From Bacillota bacterium (lineage in GTDB: Bacteria; Bacillota; Clostridia; Oscillospirales; Ruminococcaceae), in NCBI GenBank assembly GCA_023395695.1, contig JAEWYJ010000227.1, positions 1 to 23,834 on the forward strand: 23,834 nucleotides of DNA, given 5' to 3'. Position numbers and translations under genes: made by a program. Below are positions 13,860 through 21,330 of this stretch, in pieces (position 1 is the first letter of the stretch; the number at the start of each line of letters is the position of its first letter). Under the pieces are notes generated by a model. The model was given only the letters and a program-made list of their open reading frames with translations, was not told the DNA's origin and did no database searches.

Positions 13860-14924
13860 TTATTTGTTTTGGGCTGAAAATACCCAGCGGCGCTGGATAT
13901 TGAAGCTGATAAAAAACAGCAGCGTGTCGACGATCAGCTTGGCCAGCACCGAGCTGCCGCCGATAACGAGCGTCAGCCCCCAGACCCCCGCCCATGAGCA
14001 GAAAAACTGGCAGACGCACAGCAGGTAATAGCGTGGCAGCGCATGAGAAAGCGCATTGTCGCTGCCGAACACCGCCCGGCGGTTAAGCGAAAAGTTGACG
14101 ACCGACGAGACCCCGCGGGAAATAATAGTTGCAAGCAGCACCCGTTCGCGCAGCACAAGCGTTTTTAGCAGCGTGACGGCCAGCCAGTAGCAGCCGACGT
14201 CCAGCGCGGCACTGGCCACCGACGAAAAGGCAAAGGCCAGTACGAGCCTGAAAATACTCAGCGAGTCAAAAAACGCATGAAAATGAGAGGAGGCGTTTTC
14301 CTCAAGATATATGGTCTGAATGCCGACCTCATGCACGGGTATGCGGTTTTTGTGCAGATAAAGCAGCATGTTGGTTTCAAAATCAAAGCGCTCGCCCGCC
14401 AGTGTGAGCAGCCCCGGCAGCATTTTGCAGGGTATGCCGCGCAGACCGGTTTGCGTGTCGGAAATTTTCTGGCGGCAGAGCAGCCAGAACACCAACGAGG
14501 TAAGGCGGTTCCCCAGTCGGCTGCGCACCGGCACGTCGGGCTGCGAAAAATCGCGCACGCCCAGCAGCAGCGCGGAGCCGCCGCTCAAAAGCGCCGTTGC
14601 CACGGCGGCTACATCGTCGGGATGATGCTGGTTGTCGCCGTCCGCCGTCACAACGCCGGCACACGCGGGACGGTGCGCCAGAATATAAGAAAAGGCGGTT
14701 TTAAGCGCCCGGCCCTTGCCGCGGTTTGTCTCGTGGGTCAGCACGGTACAGCCGGGCAGCGCGGCAAGCGCCGCAAAATAATGGGCTTTGTCAGCGGTGC
14801 TGCCGTCGTTGACGATAATCAGATCGCTGAAGCCGCGCGCGGCCAGGCCCTCGACGACGGCCAGCAGCTTGTCGTCGGGGTTTAAAGAGGGTATTATAAC
14901 CGCAATTTTATCAAAAGCAGGCAT
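13860..14924 (-). CDS. GT2 glycosyltransferase fused to GtrA-like membrane domain
   Basis: A fusion of 354 residues. The N-terminal half (1-220) is a GT-A family 2 glycosyltransferase of the dolichyl-phosphate mannose synthase type: VIIPSLNPDD, IVNDGST (37-43) and the metal-binding TADGDNQH (93-100), then RDFSQPDVPVRSRLGN. It would make a polyprenyl-phosphate sugar on the inner membrane face. The C-terminal part (about 225-354) has four membrane helices and matches GtrA, linked with flipping such lipid-linked sugars. The chosen ATG (14924) has caggag 12 bases upstream; a TTG at 14933, only 3 bases from that site, would overlap the PIG-L stop codon as TTGA and is a real alternative. It sits between the deacetylase and glycosidase genes. 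Confidence 0.92.
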   Translation of the reverse strand: MPAFDKIAVIIPSLNPDDKLLAVVEGLAARGFSDLIIVNDGSTADKAHYFAALAALPGCTVLTHETNRGKGRALKTAFSYILAHRPACAGVVTADGDNQHHPDDVAAVATALLSGGSALLLGVRDFSQPDVPVRSRLGNRLTSLVFWLLCRQKISDTQTGLRGIPCKMLPGLLTLAGERFDFETNMLLYLHKNRIPVHEVGIQTIYLEENASSHFHAFFDSLSIFRLVLAFAFSSVASAALDVGCYWLAVTLLKTLVLRERVLLATIISRGVSSVVNFSLNRRAVFGSDNALSHALPRYYLLCVCQFFCSWAGVWGLTLVIGGSSVLAKLIVDTLLFFISFNIQRRWVFSAQNK

Positions 14925-14929
14925 AGTGG

Positions 14930-16309
14930 TCAAATTCTCCTGTTTTTATAGATGACATAGAGCAGTACGGCTACCAGCAGACCGGTGACGGAGAGCGCCA
15001 AGGCCAGCGGAGAGCCGACAAAGGCAAACAGACGGTCGTTTTGCGCCGTGGGCAAATATTTGGCTTTGTCAGGCGTGCTGTCCGCCGTGGGCAGATCGGC
15101 CGGCGCGGCGTCGGTCAGCGCGGGCTGCGACTCGGTCGGCGGCTCCGGCTCCGGCCGGTCGGCCAGCAGTGTAATATGCTCAAAAATATCGTTTGTGGTG
15201 TCGCTCCCCACCGTTGAACGGTAGAGACCGAGCTTTCGGCAGTCGTAAGGCCCTGACTGCGCCACCGAAAAATAGGTCTGCTGTGACTTGTGCGCGGCAA
15301 AGCCAAGCTGCGCAACTTCAAAAGGCGTTAGCCCAATCAGCGCTGTACGCGGCGTGTCGTCATTGGTTAAGGGCATATCAAGGTTCAGGACGATGGGGTT
15401 TTCCCCGTAAAGGTGCAGGTACAGCTTTGGCGTATCCCAGCCGCCGGGTGTGGCCGCCGCCTGCTCGACCGCCTTGACCAGCGTATGGGCGTTTAAGCGG
15501 TGCGCGCCGTGGCCGTACTCGCCGTTTAAATCGTGCCCGACAATGACCTGCGGGCGAAAGCGGTCGATGAGCGAAAGCTGATAATCCAGAATTTCCTGCT
15601 CGTCATAAATGGTTTTGGCATGCTCAAGTGAGTCGCTGTACACGTCGGGGAATTCAGGAATGACAGGGTACCGCTCGATACCCACCGCCCAAAGGCCGTT
15701 CAGCAACTCGTGCGGGCGGTAGTATTCGCCGTTGTGGTTGACCATATACGCCAGCTGAATTTGGCAACAGGGGATGGTGGCGGCTATCGCCAGCGCGCCG
15801 CCGAGGTACAGATGCTCGTCGTCGGCGTGGGTGGGTAACACGAGGAGATCGCAGTCACCCTCGGCAGGCCGCCAGAGCTGCACCCAGTCGGGGATATCCG
15901 AACCGCCCAGCGCCACGGTGTCGCACAGTGTGGCGGGGCCCTCCCAGGTTAACGTAACGGTGTCGCCGCGGGCGCCGGCAAGACTAATCCATTCATGCAA
16001 AAAGCCCTGCGTCTCTATGGGCGCGATGCCTTGTGCCGTAATAACACAACGTGCGGGCGCGGGGGCGTCCCAGACCAGATACAGGCCGGTCATTTTATCG
16101 GGGGCATTGTTTTTAAGCGTCAGGCTGCCCCCATCCTTAAAAACACGCTTGGTTGTACGGTTGTTGTCTTTAAACATCCAGCTTTCGCCACCGTCTGAGA
16201 CGGTTATCTCGGGCGAAAGCACAATAGCGGGCGCGGCTTTGGCCAAGCATACCGGAGTCAGCAGTCCCGCTATGCACAGCACTGCGGCAAATATCCTTCC
16301 TGCGCGCAT
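14930..16309 (-). CDS. Exported, membrane-anchored PIG-L family deacetylase
   Basis: A 459-residue protein. A signal peptide covers about 1-26 (ending VCLAKAAPA). A beta-rich domain (30-145) is followed by a PIG-L/LmbE metal-dependent deacetylase domain (150-395). A Pro/Thr/Ala-rich linker leads to a C-terminal membrane helix (about 433-454) and a basic tail, KNRRI. Family members remove N-acetyl groups from GlcNAc-type sugars. The zinc motif is THADDE (160-165) rather than the usual AHPDDE, with Asp163, Asp164 and His161 kept; the second motif is GHDLNGEYGHGAH (258-270). The ribosome binding site is aaaaaggagg. It leads the four-gene operon and would act on an extracytoplasmic glycan. Confidence 0.9.
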   Translation of the reverse strand: MRAGRIFAAVLCIAGLLTPVCLAKAAPAIVLSPEITVSDGGESWMFKDNNRTTKRVFKDGGSLTLKNNAPDKMTGLYLVWDAPAPARCVITAQGIAPIETQGFLHEWISLAGARGDTVTLTWEGPATLCDTVALGGSDIPDWVQLWRPAEGDCDLLVLPTHADDEHLYLGGALAIAATIPCCQIQLAYMVNHNGEYYRPHELLNGLWAVGIERYPVIPEFPDVYSDSLEHAKTIYDEQEILDYQLSLIDRFRPQVIVGHDLNGEYGHGAHRLNAHTLVKAVEQAAATPGGWDTPKLYLHLYGENPIVLNLDMPLTNDDTPRTALIGLTPFEVAQLGFAAHKSQQTYFSVAQSGPYDCRKLGLYRSTVGSDTTNDIFEHITLLADRPEPEPPTESQPALTDAAPADLPTADSTPDKAKYLPTAQNDRLFAFVGSPLALALSVTGLLVAVLLYVIYKNRRI

Positions 16310-16760
16310 AGACCGGCCCTCCTTTTTATTTTAAATCGTCCTTCATTGTAACATCGCTATTATATAAAGTATAGCTATTATGCTGTTCTGATTGCAGGTA
16401 AACACAAAAAAATAAAAAAATCGGCGCCGGTTTAAATTTTGCGCGTCCGGTCTGGGGCGCGTCATAGCGCTAAACACGAAAAGCGGTTCGTCTGTCCGGC
16501 TCTGCTGCACGGCGAAATTTTATGTAACCGGGCGGTGTGGACAGGCGACTTGCTCCAAACAGAATAAAAGCGCGCCGCCGCGGCGTGGGTAATAAGCGCC
16601 AAAAGGAGGATTTGTCAATAGTTTTTTTGCGTATATTGCGATGCGACTTTTTGAGGCATGCGGTAAGCAAGCATCTAATTTAACTAAAAACTGTGATTAT
16701 AAAGCCAATTTTAGCGAATATGGTCACACAAAAAAAGAAATTTTGAAGCAAAATTTGCTA
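16310..16760. other. Divergent intergenic region between glycan operon and dcw cluster
   Basis: About 450 bases with no gene. On the minus strand, TATACT (at 16367-16372) and TATAAT-like hexamers lie 35-65 bases before the PIG-L gene and are probable -10 elements, but no good -35 matches. The rest is AT-rich with a GC-rich island around 16430-16600 that shows no recognised RNA or repeat. Confidence 0.5.
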
Positions 16761-16789
16761 TTGATTTTTTCAGACGTGCCACTTATAAT
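16761..16789 (+). promoter_or_regulatory. Promoter of the dcw cluster (mraZ promoter)
   Basis: TTGATT, 17 bases, TATAAT. Initiation would fall near 16796, immediately before the first MraZ box, leaving a leader of about 65 bases. Confidence 0.88.
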
Positions 16790-16796
16790 GGAATAG

Positions 16797-16846
16797 AAAG
16801 TGGTGAAGAGTGGCAAATAGGGGTGTACATTCCCTTTAAGTGGTGA
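16797..16846 (+). promoter_or_regulatory. MraZ-box operator: 10-bp-phased repeats
   Basis: Units aaagtggtga (16797), agagtggcaa (16807) and ataggggtgt (16817) follow each other without gaps; after one non-matching 10-mer a further taagtggtga (16837) stays in the same 10-bp phase. This fits the aaagtg-K-N3 repeats bound by MraZ octamers at their own promoters. Placement at the transcription start suggests autorepression. The last unit runs into the mraZ ribosome binding site. Confidence 0.8.
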
Positions 16847-16860
16847 AAGGAGGGGGCACA

Positions 16861-17280
16861 ATGCTCATCGGCGAGTATCGGCACAGTATCGACGCCAAGG
16901 GCAGAGTGAGCTTTCCTTCCCGTCTGCGCGAGGATCTTGGCGACACCTTCATCATTACAAAAGGGCTTGACAACTGCCTGTTTGTTTATCGCATGAGCGA
17001 ATGGGACAAACTGGTAGAACAGACAGCCGCGCTGCCCATCAGCAAGGCGCGCGCCATACAGCGGTTTATTTTTGCGGGCGCGGTGTGCGTCGAGCCGGAC
17101 AAGCAGGGGCGTGTGCTCATTCCGCAGGCGCTGCGCGATTATGCGCAGCTTACCGGAGAGGTGGCGGTCGTGGGTGTCTCAAACCGCGCTGAAATATGGG
17201 GTGCCGCCAGATGGGATAGATCCAACGCCGAGCTTACCAGCGAGCTGGTGGCCGAAGCAATGGACGAGCTTGGCTTCTAA
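16861..17280 (+). CDS. mraZ: Transcriptional regulator MraZ
   Basis: A 139-residue DNA-binding protein made of two AbrB-like SpoVT repeats: MLIGEYRHSIDAKGRVSFPS at the start and the second DKQGRVLIP-type unit near residues 77-86. MraZ represses the division and cell-wall (dcw) cluster, including itself. The ATG at 16861 is chosen because aaaggaggggg lies 5-8 bases upstream and the family begins with this sequence; an upstream GTG at 16840 falls within the operator. It is the first gene of the cluster, with rsmH 45 bases downstream. Confidence 0.97.
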   Translation: MLIGEYRHSIDAKGRVSFPSRLREDLGDTFIITKGLDNCLFVYRMSEWDKLVEQTAALPISKARAIQRFIFAGAVCVEPDKQGRVLIPQALRDYAQLTGEVAVVGVSNRAEIWGAARWDRSNAELTSELVAEAMDELGF

Positions 17281-17325
17281 AGCGCCTCCCCCTGAGCGCG
17301 CCATTGAAACTAAAGGAGTTGCGCC

Positions 17326-18258
17326 ATGGCGTTTTCGCATAAGCCGGTTCTGCTTAACGAAACAATTGACAGCTTAAACATAAAACCCGACGGCATCTAT
17401 ATAGACGGTACGGCGGGTGGCGCCGGGCATTCGAGCGAGATTGCAAAGCGCCTGACCACCGGCAGGCTGATTGCGGTGGACAAAGACCCCGACGCCATTG
17501 CCGCCGCAACCGAACGGCTGGCGCCCTACGCCTGCGCCACGGTGGTACAAAACGATTTTAGCAACATTGCGCAGGTGGCGCAGAGCCTGGCTATTGCAAA
17601 GGCAGATGGTGTGCTGCTGGATCTGGGCGTTTCCTCCCACCAGCTGGATGCAGCCCAGCGCGGCTTTTCCTACCAGCACGACGCGCCGCTGGACATGCGC
17701 ATGGCGCAGGCCGGCATGAGCGCTAAGGATGTTGTAAATACCTACACCGAGCGCGACCTCGCCCGCATTCTCAGAGAATATGGCGAGGAACGGTTTGCTT
17801 CCCGCATTGCGCGGGCCATTGTGGCCAGACGCGGGAAGTCGGAGATTCAAACCACGTCGGAGTTGGCCGACATTGTAAAATTGGCAATTCCCGCAGCGAC
17901 ACGGCGCGAGGGCGGTCATCCGGCCAAACGCAGCTTTCAGGCAATCCGTATTGAGGTCAATGGAGAGCTGACTTCCCTGGATTGCGCGCTTGACAACGCT
18001 TTTGAGCTGCTGGCCCCGGGCGGAAGGCTTTCAGTGATTACCTTCCACTCGCTTGAGGATCGTACAGTTAAGCGCCGGTTCGCTGCCTTTGCAGAGGGAT
18101 GCACCTGCCCTGCGGATTTTCCCGTTTGTGTGTGCGGTAAAACGCCGCGGGGCAGGCTTATCTCCAAAAAACCTATTACAGCGGACGAACAGGAGCTGGC
18201 GGAAAACAACCGCAGCCACAGCGCAAAGCTGAGAGTTATTGAAAAAATCAAGGACTGA
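17326..18258 (+). CDS. rsmH: 16S rRNA (cytosine-1402-N4)-methyltransferase
   Basis: A 310-residue S-adenosylmethionine-dependent methyltransferase (formerly MraW) that modifies C1402 in the ribosomal decoding centre. Visible features are FSHKPVLLNE at the N-terminus, the methyl-donor binding loop DGTAGGAGHS (27-36), DLGVSSHQLD, the RGFSYQHDAPLDMRM segment and LSVITFHSLEDRTVKRRF. Length is typical. The ribosome binding site is aaaggag, 8 bases before the ATG. It sits second in the dcw cluster, as in most bacteria, followed 29 bases later by ftsL. Confidence 0.97.
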   Translation: MAFSHKPVLLNETIDSLNIKPDGIYIDGTAGGAGHSSEIAKRLTTGRLIAVDKDPDAIAAATERLAPYACATVVQNDFSNIAQVAQSLAIAKADGVLLDLGVSSHQLDAAQRGFSYQHDAPLDMRMAQAGMSAKDVVNTYTERDLARILREYGEERFASRIARAIVARRGKSEIQTTSELADIVKLAIPAATRREGGHPAKRSFQAIRIEVNGELTSLDCALDNAFELLAPGGRLSVITFHSLEDRTVKRRFAAFAEGCTCPADFPVCVCGKTPRGRLISKKPITADEQELAENNRSHSAKLRVIEKIKD

Positions 18259-18287
18259 TAAAAGACCCTGCAAGGAGGTGAAGCGGC

Positions 18288-18776
18288 GTGGCCAAATCAA
18301 ACCTGGCTTACGATTTTGACAAGCTGGAGCAGCACTATGCCGCTCCGGGTGCGCCCAAGGTCAAGCAACCGCCCGAGCTTCGGGTGGTCGAGAACCGCAA
18401 TGCGGGCGCCAACGCCGCTATGCTGCGCGGCGCGGCCATTTTTGTGCTGGTGCTTGGCATTGTATGCGCTATTCTCTATAACAACATGATTCTCACCGAG
18501 CTGACCAGCCAGATTGAAGACGCCGAGTCGCAGTTTGAGATGCTCAAAAACGAAGACCGCCTGATGCAGGTGGCGCTTGAGGGCAAGACCTCGCTGCGCG
18601 CCGTGCAGGAAATTGCAGAAGGCCAGCTGGGCATGGCTAAGGTTGAGAGCTATCAGGTGCAGTATATCGATTTGGGTGAGGGCGACCGCGTTGTGCTGGC
18701 GCGCGCGCCGCAGCTGGGCCTGACGGATCATATTCATATGGCATATCGCTCCGTTTTGGAATACCTTGGGTTTTAA
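18288..18776 (+). CDS. ftsL: Cell division protein FtsL-like
   Basis: A 162-residue single-pass membrane protein placed where ftsL lies in dcw clusters. A cytoplasmic tail (1-46) is followed by a membrane helix (about 47-65, GAAIFVLVLGIVCAILY) and a short coiled coil (about 68-100). The extracellular end includes IAEGQLGMAKVESYQVQYI, resembling the FtsL/DivIC C-terminal motif. FtsL forms a complex with DivIB and DivIC at the septum and links to the septal transpeptidase. Sequence conservation in this family is poor, so the name rests on topology and position. The start is GTG, preceded by caaggaggtgaag, a near-ideal site. Confidence 0.85.
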   Translation: MAKSNLAYDFDKLEQHYAAPGAPKVKQPPELRVVENRNAGANAAMLRGAAIFVLVLGIVCAILYNNMILTELTSQIEDAESQFEMLKNEDRLMQVALEGKTSLRAVQEIAEGQLGMAKVESYQVQYIDLGEGDRVVLARAPQLGLTDHIHMAYRSVLEYLGF

Positions 18777-18815
18777 AAAAATAGACTATTTAATGCCCGA
18801 AGCTGTTTTAACCAA

Positions 18816-18891
18816 AGTGCACTGCCTACGGTAATGCGCAATTAAAAATGTCTGTGGCATTTTTAATGAATCCGGCTTGCGGCGCAGTGGC
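18816..18891. repeat. Long imperfect palindrome between ftsL and spoVD
   Basis: The core is a perfect 10-bp stem (18841-18850 with 18858-18867, loop tctgtgg). The outer ends, cactgc and gcagtg, also pair, making an imperfect dyad of about 70 bases within a 220-base gap. No T tract follows, so it may be a processing or attenuation structure dividing the mraZ-rsmH-ftsL message from spoVD-murE-murF. No good promoter was recognised in the gap. Confidence 0.55.
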
Positions 18892-18996
18892 GTATAAAAA
18901 CGCAATAGAGTGAAAACGACGGAGAGTTAAGTCAGCAGATGCCTTAGCTCTTTGTTCTTTTCACAGCATATTCGACGGCAATCGTCAGGAGGCAGC

Positions 18997-21291
18997 ATGG
19001 CAAAACCGGTGAGCAGTAATTCAATGAAGATAAAAATGAATATTGTTTTGGCGGTTATGATTACGCTGGGATTTTGCAGTCTCATAGGCAGGCTTTATTA
19101 TCTTCAGCTTGTGGATTTTGAAGAAAACCGGGCGCGGGCGCTGCGGCAGCAGCTGCGCCCCACCACCATCGCCGCCCAGCGCGGCGCGATCTATGACCGC
19201 AATATGAAAACTCTGGCCGCTTCGGCCACCGTATGGTCGGTAATCATTTCACCCGCCGAAATCGATTCGGATGAGGAATTAAGCAAGATTGCAGATTTTC
19301 TGTCCCCGCTGCTTAATATTGACCGAGAGAAAATTTTAAAGCAGGGACAGAAAAAGTCGAGCTATTACGAAATTGTCAAGGCGCGCGTCGAGCAGGAGGA
19401 AGCCGATAAGATAACGGTGTTCTCGCTGGATAATAAGCTCAGCTCCATCCACCTGATCCAAAACAGCAAGCGCTATTATCCTTATGGCACGCTGGCCTCG
19501 ACCGTGCTGGGGTTTACCACTGCCGATAACGCCGGGGCCTACGGGCTGGAATCCAAATACGAAAAGGTGCTCTCAGGTACGCCGGGCATGGTGGTTTCGG
19601 CCAAGAACGCCAAGAGCGGCAACATGCCGTCCTCCTATGAGCGCCAGTACGAGCCAGTGGACGGCAACTCGCTGGTGCTGACCATCGACGAGGTGGTGCA
19701 GCACAGTCTGGAGCGCCATCTTGAGACGGCGGTCATTGAGCATAACGTACATAACCGCGCAACCGGCATCGTCATGGATGTTAACACCGGCGCCATTCTG
19801 GGCATGGCCACCAAGCCGGACTTTGACCCTAATGAGCCCAACGAAATTTATGACAAAAAAGCGCGTGACCAGCTTGAAAGCTTTGCCAGTGACCCGGCGG
19901 TAGCGGCAAAGCTGGCCTCGATAACCGACAGTAACGCGCGCGCCAAGGCGCTGGAGGAGGCCCGCAAGGAGGCGCTTGGCAAAGCGCAGTTTGAACAGTG
20001 GCGCAATAAGGCCATCTCCGACCCCTACGAGCCGGGCTCGGTCTTTAAGATTATTACCTCGGCCATGGCGCTGGACTTAAACGTTGTAAAGCCGACGGGG
20101 CAGTATTTTACCTGCCCGGGCTACCACATTGTTGCGGGGCGGCGCAAGGCCTGCTGGAAGGCGGCCGGTCACGGCACCATCAATTTTACCGAGGCGGTTA
20201 AATTTTCCTGCAACCCCGCGTTTATGATGGTGGGCGCGCTGGTCGGCCCCCGCAACTTTTACGATTACTTCGACCGCTTTGGCCTGCGGGAGGCTACCCG
20301 CATCGACCTGCCGGGCGAGGCGGACGGCATCTTTTATGATTACGCGACGCTTTCCAAGGAGTCGGGCGAGGAGCTGGCCTCCTCCGCCTTCGGCCAGACC
20401 TTTAAGGTGACGCCCATACAGATTGTCTCGGCGGTTTCGGCCGCGGTTAACGGTGGCAAGCTGATGCAGCCCTACGTTGTCAGTCAGGTGCTCGACCCCG
20501 AGGGCAACGTTATTTCCACCACCGAGCCGACGCTCAAACGGCAGGTTATCAGCGAGGAAACCTCCAAGGTGCTTGGCGGCATTATGGAGCATGTGGTCGG
20601 GGACACGGACGGTTCGGGCCGTTTTGCCTATGTGCCGGGCTTTCGCGTCGGCGGCAAGACCGGCACCAGCGAAAAGCTCGACGCAAAAGAGGACGGCGAG
20701 GTTACCAAGCGCATATCCTCCTTTTTAGGCGTCGCACCGTCCGATAATCCGCAAATTTGCGTGCTGGTTATTCTCGACGAGCCGCATATGCAAAACGTTT
20801 ACGGTTCTATCATTGCCGCGCCGGTCGTTGGCGCCATTATGGCCGATGTGCTGTCGTATCTGGGCGTTGAACCTCAGTACACCGAAAAGGAGCTTGCGGA
20901 GCTTGAGGTGGAGGTGCCTGCGCTCTCCGGGCAGCTGATCCACGACGCCATTGCGCAATTAACGGCTAAAAATCTTAAATATAAAATGGTTGGGCAGGGC
21001 ACGACGGTGACGCGTCAGCTCCCCGCGGCCAAAGAGGTTTGCCCCAAGGGCAGCACGGTTATACTCTATACGGATCAGGCGGCCGAGCGGGGCAGCATTG
21101 CCGTACCCAACGTGCTGGGGCTTTCGGCGCAGCAGGCCAACCGCACGCTGCTCAACGCGGGGCTGAATATCCGCCTCGCAGGGGACGATGTTGAAAATGC
21201 GCAAAGCATGGCTGTCAGTCAGGAGCCGGCCCCCGAAACAATGGTGGAGGAGGGCGCGGTCATAACCGTTACCTTTGCGGCTCCCGGCTAA
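18997..21291 (+). CDS. Class B penicillin-binding protein with two PASTA domains (SpoVD/FtsI type)
   Basis: A 764-residue septal or spore-cortex transpeptidase that cross-links peptidoglycan outside the membrane. The order is: membrane helix (about 12-32), dimerisation domain, transpeptidase domain with Ser348-Val-Phe-Lys351, Ser404-Cys-Asn406 and Lys554-Thr-Gly556, then two PASTA domains (about 640-700 and 701-764, second starting IAVPNVLGLSAQQANRTL). About 40 charged, Ala-rich residues (around 290-335) are inserted just before QWRNKAISDPYEPGSVFK. The ATG at 18997 follows aggaggcagc; the frame is open further upstream but without a site. In Clostridia this dcw position may hold spoVD, ftsI (PBP2x) or one gene doing both jobs; sequence alone does not settle it. 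murE follows after 39 bases. Confidence 0.93.
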   Translation: MAKPVSSNSMKIKMNIVLAVMITLGFCSLIGRLYYLQLVDFEENRARALRQQLRPTTIAAQRGAIYDRNMKTLAASATVWSVIISPAEIDSDEELSKIADFLSPLLNIDREKILKQGQKKSSYYEIVKARVEQEEADKITVFSLDNKLSSIHLIQNSKRYYPYGTLASTVLGFTTADNAGAYGLESKYEKVLSGTPGMVVSAKNAKSGNMPSSYERQYEPVDGNSLVLTIDEVVQHSLERHLETAVIEHNVHNRATGIVMDVNTGAILGMATKPDFDPNEPNEIYDKKARDQLESFASDPAVAAKLASITDSNARAKALEEARKEALGKAQFEQWRNKAISDPYEPGSVFKIITSAMALDLNVVKPTGQYFTCPGYHIVAGRRKACWKAAGHGTINFTEAVKFSCNPAFMMVGALVGPRNFYDYFDRFGLREATRIDLPGEADGIFYDYATLSKESGEELASSAFGQTFKVTPIQIVSAVSAAVNGGKLMQPYVVSQVLDPEGNVISTTEPTLKRQVISEETSKVLGGIMEHVVGDTDGSGRFAYVPGFRVGGKTGTSEKLDAKEDGEVTKRISSFLGVAPSDNPQICVLVILDEPHMQNVYGSIIAAPVVGAIMADVLSYLGVEPQYTEKELAELEVEVPALSGQLIHDAIAQLTAKNLKYKMVGQGTTVTRQLPAAKEVCPKGSTVILYTDQAAERGSIAVPNVLGLSAQQANRTLLNAGLNIRLAGDDVENAQSMAVSQEPAPETMVEEGAVITVTFAAPG

Positions 21292-21330
21292 AATATCTCC
21301 GCAGGCAGTTTTTGAAAGGAGAGATGCGTG

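Noticed and set aside
16840..16860. GTG start for mraZ seven codons upstream
   Set aside because: It falls inside the last MraZ box and includes the ribosome binding site of the true ATG; the MraZ family begins at MLIGEYRHS.
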